A stretch of 11,419 nt of DNA from Planctomycetota bacterium (lineage in GTDB: Bacteria > Planctomycetota > UBA1135 > UBA2386), in the NCBI GenBank assembly GCA_020425885.1, contig JAGQRA010000240.1:1-11419 (forward strand). The letters run 5' to 3'. The translations under genes were made by a program, and so were the position numbers. Shown here piece after piece: positions 5,962 to 11,419 of this stretch. The notes under the pieces are model-generated. The model saw nothing but the letters and a program-made list of their open reading frames with translations. It was not told where the DNA came from and searched no databases. Position 1 is the first letter of the stretch. Every line of letters begins with the position of its first letter.

Positions 5962-8577
5962 TCACACGGACACTGCCGAGTTGACCAGCGAAGCGACGTC
6001 CAGGATCAGCGCGATCCTGCCGTCGCTCATGATGGCGCCGCCCGATACGCCTGAGACCCGGTCGCCCTGCACTCCGAGCCCCTTGATCACGACCTGCTGC
6101 TGTCCCAGGATCTCGTCGACGAACAGGCAGCTGTTGTCGCCGTCGATCTCGACCACGACCAGGATCCCTTCGGACAGGTCGTCCATGCCGCTGTCCTGGC
6201 AGAAGATCCGCTTCAAGCGGTAGATCGGCAGCACGGTGCCACGGACGCGAACGCACTCGCCACGATCGGCCAGGTAGTGCACGTCCTCGGCAGCAGGTCG
6301 GAAACTCTGCTCGATGCTGAGGGTCGGCACGATGTAGCGCTCGCTGCCGACGCGAACGACCATGCCGTCGATGATCGCCAGCGTCAGCGGCAGACGCATG
6401 CGGAACGTGGTCCCGGCGCCGAGCCTGCTCTCGATCTCGATCTTGCCCCGCAAGGCTTCGATGTTGCGTCGGACGACGTCCATGCCGACGCCGCGACCGC
6501 TGAGGTCGGTGACCTTGTCCGCGGTCGAGAAGCCCGGCATGAAGACCAGGCCGAAGGCCTCGGCATCGCTGAGATCGCTCGGCTTGGTCTCAGCCGGCAG
6601 CAGCTGTTTCTCGATCGCCTTCTTGATGATCCGGTCGCGGTCGATGCCGCGCCCGTCATCCTTGATCTCGATGACGATGGAACCGCCCTGGTGATAGGCG
6701 CGGAGCAGCAGATTGCCCTCGGTTTCCTTGCCATGACGACGGCGATCCTCCGGCATCTCGATGCCGTGGTCGATCGCGTTGCGGATCATGTGCACGAGCG
6801 GGTCCGAGATCTGCTCGACGACGTTGCGATCGAGTTCGGTGTCCTCGCCCTGGATCGTCAACGCGACCTTCTTGTGCGACTTCTGGGCGACGTCGCGCAC
6901 CAGTCGGGCCATCTTCTGGAAGGTGGCCTTCACGGTCACCATGCGCAGCGACATCGCCGCTTCCTGCAGGTCGCGGGTGATCTTGCTGACCTGGCCGATG
7001 TTGCGCGACAGCGCCTGGCTGTCGAGCTGCTGGATGGTCGGATCCTGGAGCACCATCGACTGCGCGATGACGAGCTCGCCGACCATGTCGACGAGCATGT
7101 CCAGACGCAGCGTGCTGACCTTGACCGTACGTTCGACCTTCGCCACCTTCGACTCGGGCTTCGTCGACGGCACCGGTCTGGACGTGGGCTGCGGTGCGAG
7201 CACGGCGCGATCCTCAACCGACGGCGGCGTCTCCCTGTCCTCCTGCGGGGCTGCTGCCGCTGGCGGCGACTCCGCGGCGGCTGGTTCGGCAGGCGACGGC
7301 ACGGCCGGGGTCGGGGCGGCACTGATCGGCTCCTTCGTGGCCGCTGCCGGCGGCTCGACCGGGTCGGCCGCCGGCGTCACCTCGCCGGCCTCGCTGACTG
7401 CACCGGCGTCGGCGGTGACTACCTCCTGCCGGCTGTGGCTGGAAGCCTGCTCGAGACTGGTGACGAGCCGCGACAGCTCTGCCTGCGCGGGCATCGGTTG
7501 CCCTTCCAGGCCGTTGATCATCTGGTTGATGAGGTCCCCTGCGGCGAGCAGCAGGTCGACGTCCTCATGGTTCAGCTCGACACGGTGGGTCCGTGCGTCG
7601 TCGAGCAGCGTCTCGGCGATATGGGCGAGCTCTACGAGAGGATTCAGGTTCAGGAACCCCGCCACCCCCTTGATCGTGTGGAAGGCCCGGAACGTGACGT
7701 TGATGTGCTCGTTGTCGGGGTCGGTGGCGAAGGCCAGCATCGCGGCCTCGGCATCGCTCAGGTGAGACCGCGACTCGGTGATGAACTCGCCGAGGCTGTC
7801 GGCGAACTCACCCTCGACCACCAGCGCGATCGGTGCTGAGGCCTCGGCCCCGCCGCCCACGACCCGGCTCGCGCCGCGCAGCTTGCCGAGCAACTCCGTG
7901 ACGTCGGCCAACGGCGCGCTCGCGTCCCGTATCAACCGCTCGAGGTAGCTCTTGAGGACGTCGGCACACTCGAGCATCTGGTCGGCGGGGAACTCGTTGC
8001 CGCTGTCGGCGATCGCGTCGATGGCCGTCTCGGTCTCGTGGCAGAGCTTCTGCGCCGGCAGCAGGTTCAGCACGCCGAACTCGGCCTTCAGGGTATGGAT
8101 GATGCGGCGGATGCCGCCGATGACCTCGGCGTGGTGCTCCTCCTCGGTGGACTCCACCGACAGGATGTCCTCCTCGAGCTCGGCGACGCTGCCGATCGCA
8201 TGCGACACGAACATGCCGAGCGTTTCGAGGAAGTGCTTCTCGTCGTCGGCATCCGCGAGCGAGAACACGGCCGGCACGTCGAGCTGCGCACAGTCCTGAC
8301 CCGCATCCACGGCCGCGGCGCACGCGCTGGCATATTCGATCAGGCTCGTCAGATGCCCGAGCACGGCCGCGTCCTGGCCCGTTCCCCCATCGACCTGACT
8401 CTCGATGCGTTCGGCAGCGATCCGACACAGCCTCGCCAGTTCCTCGAGCGCGCCGGCATCGGCCTCGTCACGCAGGGTCCGCATCTGGCTGATGAGGTCA
8501 GACTTGGCGGACAGGCCCTCCTGTGAGTATCGGTCGGCGGCTCTTTGTAGGCTCTCGATTCCGCTAGCTAGCGTCAT
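5962..8577 (-). CDS. cheA: Chemotaxis histidine kinase CheA with two Hpt domains
   Basis: CheA autophosphorylates in response to receptors and passes phosphate to CheY. At 871 residues it is longer than the roughly 650 of E. coli CheA. Residues 1-100 are a helical N-terminal region. A first Hpt domain lies at about 105-220, with H161 in IIHTLKAEFG, where the usual HxxKG glycine is alanine. A second, canonical Hpt lies at about 255-375, with H300 in FHTIKGVAGF. Residues 380-475 are a Pro/Ala-rich linker with no recognisable P2 CheY-binding domain. The dimerisation helices (about 482-555) and the ATPase domain follow, with N box HMIRNAIDHG (596-605), G1 DDGRGID (640-646), F box FMPGFSTA (679-686) and G2 GRGVGMD (694-700). 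A CheW-like P5 domain (about 733-871) ends the protein. ATG at 8577 has GGGAG 8 nt upstream. It is the first gene of the che operon, 114 bp after the ureohydrolase gene. Confidence 0.96.
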   Translation of the reverse strand: MTLASGIESLQRAADRYSQEGLSAKSDLISQMRTLRDEADAGALEELARLCRIAAERIESQVDGGTGQDAAVLGHLTSLIEYASACAAAVDAGQDCAQLDVPAVFSLADADDEKHFLETLGMFVSHAIGSVAELEEDILSVESTEEEHHAEVIGGIRRIIHTLKAEFGVLNLLPAQKLCHETETAIDAIADSGNEFPADQMLECADVLKSYLERLIRDASAPLADVTELLGKLRGASRVVGGGAEASAPIALVVEGEFADSLGEFITESRSHLSDAEAAMLAFATDPDNEHINVTFRAFHTIKGVAGFLNLNPLVELAHIAETLLDDARTHRVELNHEDVDLLLAAGDLINQMINGLEGQPMPAQAELSRLVTSLEQASSHSRQEVVTADAGAVSEAGEVTPAADPVEPPAAATKEPISAAPTPAVPSPAEPAAAESPPAAAAPQEDRETPPSVEDRAVLAPQPTSRPVPSTKPESKVAKVERTVKVSTLRLDMLVDMVGELVIAQSMVLQDPTIQQLDSQALSRNIGQVSKITRDLQEAAMSLRMVTVKATFQKMARLVRDVAQKSHKKVALTIQGEDTELDRNVVEQISDPLVHMIRNAIDHGIEMPEDRRRHGKETEGNLLLRAYHQGGSIVIEIKDDGRGIDRDRIIKKAIEKQLLPAETKPSDLSDAEAFGLVFMPGFSTADKVTDLSGRGVGMDVVRRNIEALRGKIEIESRLGAGTTFRMRLPLTLAIIDGMVVRVGSERYIVPTLSIEQSFRPAAEDVHYLADRGECVRVRGTVLPIYRLKRIFCQDSGMDDLSEGILVVVEIDGDNSCLFVDEILGQQQVVIKGLGVQGDRVSGVSGGAIMSDGRIALILDVASLVNSAVSV

Positions 8578-8660
8578 TCAGACAGCTCCCGGGCTTGGTG
8601 CGTGATCGTGCCACGTATCGTCCCTGGGCAGCAGGCAGCTTGAGACCCCGCCCAAATCCC

Positions 8661-8678
8661 GGCCGCCCTGCAGCGGCC
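8661..8678 (-). terminator. Perfect GC hairpin after the ureohydrolase gene, possible terminator
   Basis: GGCCGC (8661-8666) and GCGGCC (8673-8678) form a perfect 6-bp stem with a 6-nt loop. It begins 13 nt after the stop codon of the ureohydrolase gene, in the 114-bp spacer before cheA. On the minus strand it is followed by GGGATTTGGG rather than a clean T run, so termination would be partial or of another type. Its position suggests that the che operon may be transcribed separately, although I see no convincing promoter between this hairpin and the cheA start. Confidence 0.4.
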
Positions 8679-8691
8679 TCGCCGTCAGCGC

Positions 8692-9720
8692 CTAGCCGTC
8701 CCGTCGCGCCGATCGCAGCGCCGCGCCGCACAGCTTGTAGAGGACCCGCGCACCGACGTTCGCGTCCCACTCGTCGGCACCGGGCGCGACCTCGACGAGG
8801 TCGAAACCGACGATGGATCGGCCGCTGCGAACCAGGGACTCGAGCAGCAACGACATCTCGGCGAAGGCTAGCCCCGAGGGAACCGGGGTGCCGGTGGAGG
8901 GGCACAGGGCCGGGCCGAGGCCGTCGATGTCGAAGCTGACATGTACGCGGGAGGGCAGCGCCTCGATCGCATCGGCGCACAGCGCGGCGAAGGTCTCGCC
9001 GTCGAACAGGCGACGACGCCACTCGTGATCGAAGTGCGTGACGACCCTGCCGCCGGAGTCCTGAATGGCCATCAGCTCCTGCTCGCAGAAGTCGCGGATC
9101 CCGACCTGTACGATGCGCGCCACGCCGGGAGCCTCGCGCAGGACGTTGTCCATGATCGAAGCGTGGCTCCAGCGGTACCCCTCGTAGGCCACTCGCAGGT
9201 CGGCGTGCGCGTCGATGTGGAGGATACCGAGCCCCGGGTACCGCTCGGCCACGGCCGCGATGGCGCCGAACGGGACCGAGTGATCGCCACCGAGCACGGC
9301 CGGGATCACGCCGCGATCGAGCAGGCCGGCAACGACCGCGTGGACCCGTTCGTTGACGAAGGCACCGGCCTCGTCGACGACGCCGCGACGGATCGGATCG
9401 TCGGCGCCATCCGCCAACTCGAGACAGATGGCACGGGCCCGGGCGTGCGCCGCCTCGATTGCGGCCTCGGGCTGCAGCAGGTGTATGCCGCGCTCGTAGA
9501 CCCGCCCGAACTGCAGGTCATAGAGATCGACCTGGTGGCTCGCGGCCAGGACCGCCCCCGGACCGCGTTCGGCTCCGCCACCATAGGACACGGTCGCGGC
9601 GAACGGTACCGGCATGATGACGAGCGCCGCCTCGGCCGCGGAGAAGGGAGACTCGGTGCCGGGCAGGCCGAAGATGCCACTGCCGGAGGAGGCCGCCGCG
9701 TTTGGATCGAACGCATTCAC
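8692..9720 (-). CDS. Agmatinase/arginase-family ureohydrolase
   Basis: Members of this family use two manganese ions to cleave a guanidino or formimino group, as in agmatine to putrescine and urea, arginine, formimidoylglutamate or guanidino acids. The 342-residue protein keeps all six metal ligands: H147 (GGDHS), D170, H172 and D174 (DAHADLR), D264 and D266 (SFDIDG). It also has the late glutamate E310 in FDLVEVAPG. The stretch after the last ligands is odd: DIDGLGP has glycine at 269 where the family usually has aspartate (DxDxxDP), and TPVPSG replaces the usual GG. The N-terminal extension (about 30 residues) is longer than in E. coli SpeB. The start is GTG 9720, the only reasonable start before M36, with an AGGGAAGAG purine run upstream. 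The substrate cannot be read from sequence, and no polyamine gene is nearby, so I give no symbol. Best guess is agmatinase. Confidence 0.85.
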   Translation of the reverse strand: MNAFDPNAAASSGSGIFGLPGTESPFSAAEAALVIMPVPFAATVSYGGGAERGPGAVLAASHQVDLYDLQFGRVYERGIHLLQPEAAIEAAHARARAICLELADGADDPIRRGVVDEAGAFVNERVHAVVAGLLDRGVIPAVLGGDHSVPFGAIAAVAERYPGLGILHIDAHADLRVAYEGYRWSHASIMDNVLREAPGVARIVQVGIRDFCEQELMAIQDSGGRVVTHFDHEWRRRLFDGETFAALCADAIEALPSRVHVSFDIDGLGPALCPSTGTPVPSGLAFAEMSLLLESLVRSGRSIVGFDLVEVAPGADEWDANVGARVLYKLCGAALRSARRDG

Positions 9721-9769
9721 GCGCGCTCTTCCCTAGCCGAATCGTGACCCGCTGACATCACGCGGCGGG

Positions 9770-9862
9770 AAAAAAGGCTCCCTGGCTGGGGGTGCTCTTC
9801 GAATGAGTCGTCAGGAGGAGAATTGCAGTCGGTCGGTGAGGAGTGAATCCAGCCAGGGAGCC
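9770..9862 (-). terminator. 14-bp inverted repeat with 59-nt loop and T6: terminator-like end of a possible small RNA or leader attenuator
   Basis: The arms 9776-9789 and 9849-9862 are perfect reverse complements over 14 bp (GGCTCCCTGGCTGG). On the minus strand the second arm is followed immediately by six T (9775-9770), the hallmark of an intrinsic terminator; on the plus strand nothing similar follows. The 59-nt loop is far larger than in ordinary terminators. On the minus strand the loop is pyrimidine-rich, with CTCCTC at 9843-9838 and CTCCTCCT at 9820-9813, which resemble the anti-Shine-Dalgarno sequence. The element ends about 50 nt before the GTG of the ureohydrolase gene. It may be an attenuator in that gene's leader or the 3' part of an independent small RNA. 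No promoter could be recognised. I compared it by eye with SRP RNA, tmRNA, RNase P and common riboswitches and found no match. Confidence 0.5.
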
Positions 9863-10085
9863 CACCTCGTCTCGTTTGCGGGTCCATGCCACCCGCACCT
9901 GCCTCTACGCCTGGAACGCCCCGAAGTTACAGGGAAGACCTCGCGAAGTTTCTCGCCGCCTCTCCAGTTCCTCGTACAAGCCATGCTGCGACAGCAGGAT
10001 CGGCCCCGTTCCCCGAACCGGCATACTCCGGATTGCCGCTTGCAAGGCCCTGCTCCATCTGCTTACCTGCCCGCCCGAATCTCGT
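9863..10085. other. Non-coding spacer between the inverted-repeat element and tRNA-Met
   Basis: No convincing gene is present. Short open frames on the plus strand run into the tRNA and look random. Small potential hairpins occur: TGCTG-CGA-CAGCA near 9983-9995 and GTTC-CCC-GAAC near 10008-10018. A weak tRNA promoter is conceivable: TTGCAA (10040-10045), a 17-bp spacer and TTACCT (10063-10068), which would start transcription about 10 nt before the tRNA. The -10 match is poor, so this is a position-based guess. Together with 9721-9862, this makes a 365-bp gap, the longest non-coding stretch in the window. Confidence 0.4.
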
Positions 10086-10162
10086 GGCAGGATAGCTCAG
10101 TCGGTTAGAGCGGTGGCTTCATAAGCCATAGGTCGCCGGTTCAAGTCCGGCTCCTGCTACCA
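10086..10162 (+). tRNA. tRNA-Met (CAT anticodon), elongator type
   Basis: The 77-nt sequence folds as a full cloverleaf with encoded CCA. The acceptor arm is GGCAGGA with TCCTGCT (G1-U72 wobble), then TA, a D arm GCTC/GAGC, an anticodon stem GTGGC/GCCAT around TTCATAA with anticodon CAT, and a T arm GCCGG/CCGGC with loop TTCAAGT. The anticodon stem lacks the three consecutive G-C pairs of initiator tRNA, and pair 1-72 is not the initiator C-A mismatch. The G1-U72 pair and 3' GCTACCA are found in elongator tRNA-Met of other bacteria. A lysidine-modified tRNA-Ile (CAT) is the main alternative and cannot be fully excluded. It is the only plus-strand gene and converges on folE, 44 bp away. Confidence 0.93.
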
Positions 10163-10206
10163 CTCCCCTGTCGGGACCGGCACCAAGTCACCGCTTCCCC
10201 CCCGGG

Positions 10207-10773
10207 TCAGCTGCCGCCGATCAGCCCCAAGAACTCGGCCCTGGTGCGCTCGTCCTTGCGGAACAGGCCCAACAGGCAGGAGGTGACCGTGCTGCTATTC
10301 TGCTTGGCGACGCCGCGCATCATCATGCAGAGGTGCGAGGCCTCGATGACGACGGCAACGCCGCGCGGGGCCAGGGCCTCCTGCAGCGCATGCGCAACCT
10401 GCATCGTCAATCGCTCCTGCACCTGCAGCCGCCGCGCGTAGACGTCGACGACACGGGCGAGCTTGGACAAACCGACGATCTTGCTGCCCGGGATGTAGGC
10501 GACGTGGGCCTTGCCGAAGAACGGCGCCAGATGATGCTCGCAGAGCGAGTAGAGTTCGATGTCCTTGACCACCACCATCTCGTCGGTCTCGGCCTCGAAC
10601 AGGGCATCGCCGATGACGGACCGCGCATCCAGACCATAGCCCTCGGTGTAGAACCGGAACGCCTTCTCGACCCGCTTGGGCGTGTCCCTGAGCCCCTCGC
10701 GACCCGGATCGGGATCGAGCTCTGCGAGCATCCGCTGCACGGCCGCCTGGAACGTGATGTCGTGGTCGCTCAT
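10207..10773 (-). CDS. folE: GTP cyclohydrolase I, type IA
   Basis: FolE converts GTP to 7,8-dihydroneopterin triphosphate, the entry step to tetrahydrofolate and, in many bacteria, to queuosine. The 188-residue cytoplasmic enzyme is close to the usual core length. Zinc ligands are C78 and H81 in [10 protein letters not shown] and C149 in [10 protein letters not shown]80 and H147 match the active-site histidines. Other marks are [12 protein letters not shown] near the start, [19 protein letters not shown] (about 92-110) and the C-terminal [11 protein letters not shown] at 10773 has GAGG 7 nt upstream. It follows the pilus/secretion ATPase gene by 46 bp in the same direction, so the two may share a transcript, though no functional tie is known. 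The tRNA on the opposite strand converges on its 3' end, and only a weak 5-bp hairpin (10169-10182) lies between them. Confidence 0.96.
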   Translation of the reverse strand: MSDHDITFQAAVQRMLAELDPDPGREGLRDTPKRVEKAFRFYTEGYGLDARSVIGDALFEAETDEMVVVKDIELYSLCEHHLAPFFGKAHVAYIPGSKIVGLSKLARVVDVYARRLQVQERLTMQVAHALQEALAPRGVAVVIEASHLCMMMRGVAKQNSSTVTSCLLGLFRKDERTRAEFLGLIGGS

Positions 10774-10819
10774 ACTTGGTCCTCGGGCCTACGCGAACGG
10801 CAGGTCGCCATCGCCTTCA

Positions 10820-11419
10820 CTATTGCCCCGCCTCGCGCAGCACTTCCTCGACCGTGGTGTGGCCGCCGAAGATCGCCTCGAGCCCGCTCTCGCGCAGGGT
10901 CGAGAGCCCGGCCTCGACCGCGGCGTCCTGGATCGCGCTGGTGCTGACGCCCGCCAGGATCATCTCGCGCAGCCGATCGTCGATGATGAGGATCTCGGTG
11001 ATCGCCATGCGGCCGCGATAGCCGGTGAAGTTGCAGGTCTCGCAGCCCTTGCCGTAGGCGAACTTGTGACCGGCGACCTGAGTCGACGTCAGCTCGAGGC
11101 GGCGCAGCACGTCGTCGGCCGGCTCGTAGAACGTCTTGCAGTCGTTGCAGACGCGGCGCACGAGACGTTGCGCCAGGATGCCCTGCACGGTCGCGGTCAA
11201 CAGGAACGGCTCGATGCCGATGTCGACGAGCCGGGTGATCGCCGAGCAGGCGTCGTTGGTGTGCAGCGTCGAGAACACGAGGTGGCCGGTGAGGCTGGCC
11301 TCGATCGCCGTCTGCGCCGTCTCGCGATCGCGGATCTCGCCGACCAAGACGATGTCGGGATCTTGCCGCAAGATCGCTCGCAGGCAGGCGGCGAAGGTGA
11401 CGTCGATGTCCGAATCGAT
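10820..11419 (-). CDS. Type II secretion / type IV pilus assembly ATPase (PilB/GspE), C-terminal part
   Basis: The frame is open to the window edge; the visible 199 residues are the C-terminal third of a hexameric traffic ATPase that powers pilus assembly or pseudopilus-driven secretion at the inner membrane. Right after the edge comes the arginine-rich [10 protein letters not shown] stretch, then the Walker B region IVLVGEIRD, and the His box [14 protein letters not shown]. Two CxxC pairs (CNDC and CETC, about 28 residues apart) form the zinc site seen in GspE and PilB. The end ([11 protein letters not shown]) is the usual family terminus. Walker A lies outside the window. Whether it serves pili or type II secretion cannot be decided here, because no neighbour such as pilC, pilT or gspF is in view. 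It is the only gene in the window that could be an output of the nearby chemosensory genes. Confidence 0.93.
   Translation of the reverse strand: MDSDIDVTFAACLRAILRQDPDIVLVGEIRDRETAQTAIEASLTGHLVFSTLHTNDACSAITRLVDIGIEPFLLTATVQGILAQRLVRRVCNDCKTFYEPADDVLRRLELTSTQVAGHKFAYGKGCETCNFTGYRGRMAITEILIIDDRLREMILAGVSTSAIQDAAVEAGLSTLRESGLEAIFGGHTTVEEVLREAGQ

Noticed and set aside
6277..7839. Plus-strand open frame of 520 codons opposite cheA
   Set aside because: It is antisense to the catalytic and linker parts of cheA, with a low-complexity Asp/Leu/Arg composition and no recognisable domain.
8615..8644. Sigma28-like promoter upstream of cheA (CTCAAG ... GACGATAC)
   Set aside because: The spacing is too long and the match to the flagellar/chemotaxis sigma consensus is poor.
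9813..9846. Leader peptide on the plus strand: AGGAGG followed by TTG and seven codons
   Set aside because: It uses a TTG start, lies inside the loop of the inverted repeat, and has no downstream gene on that strand apart from a tRNA.
9776..9862. Inverted repeat as a miniature transposable element
   Set aside because: The flanks (AAAAAA and CACCTC) show no target-site duplication, and I see no second copy in the window.
9776..10085. SRP RNA, 6S RNA, tmRNA or RNase P RNA in the gap
   Set aside because: None of the conserved core sequences of these RNAs was found on either strand, and the 87-nt stem-loop lacks the SRP domain IV motif.
10169..10182. Hairpin between tRNA-Met and folE as a bidirectional terminator
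   Set aside because: Only a 5-bp stem including a G-T pair, with no T tract on either strand.

Overview
The window is a GC-rich, gene-dense piece of a bacterial chromosome. Nine genes look complete and two are cut by the window ends. Every protein gene is on the minus strand; the only plus-strand gene is a tRNA-Met. The mix (a chemosensory operon, an apolipoprotein N-acyltransferase, a PilB/GspE-type ATPase, FolE) points to a free-living, diderm (Gram-negative-type) bacterium. The N-terminally anchored coiled-coil protein at the left end resembles, from memory, proteins common in Planctomycetota. That assignment is tentative, and a myxobacterial/deltaproteobacterial or similar high-GC origin is not excluded.

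Layout in the direction of transcription (right to left): (1) 11419-10820, C-terminal third of a type II secretion/type IV pilus assembly ATPase; 46 bp later folE (GTP cyclohydrolase I). (2) 10086-10162, elongator tRNA-Met on the plus strand, converging on folE. (3) 9721-10085, a 365-bp gap with a striking 14-bp perfect inverted repeat followed on the minus strand by six T, about 50 bp upstream of the next gene. (4) 9720-8692, an agmatinase/arginase-family ureohydrolase, followed by a GC-rich hairpin. (5) 8577-4019, a compact chemosensory operon cheA-cheW-cheD-cheY-cheX, with 4-bp ATGA overlaps between cheD/cheY and cheY/cheX. (6) After 59 bp, moeA and lnt, which also overlap by ATGA. (7) A 253-bp spacer with a good sigma70-like promoter, then a membrane-anchored coiled-coil protein running off the left edge.

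The Che proteins together form a nearly complete phosphorelay core: kinase CheA with two Hpt domains and no recognisable P2, adaptor CheW, receptor deamidase CheD, a single-domain response regulator, and a CheX-type phosphatase. No receptor, CheR, CheB or flagellar gene is in the window, so the input and output are unknown. A pilus/secretion ATPase lies about 2.2 kb upstream, on the far side of the ureohydrolase, tRNA and folE, so a link to surface motility is possible but unproven. MoeA (molybdenum cofactor) and Lnt (lipoprotein maturation) appear to ride on the same transcript with no evident functional link. I see no mobile element, CRISPR array, defence system or phage gene. The least explained object is the inverted-repeat/T6 element at 9770-9862.
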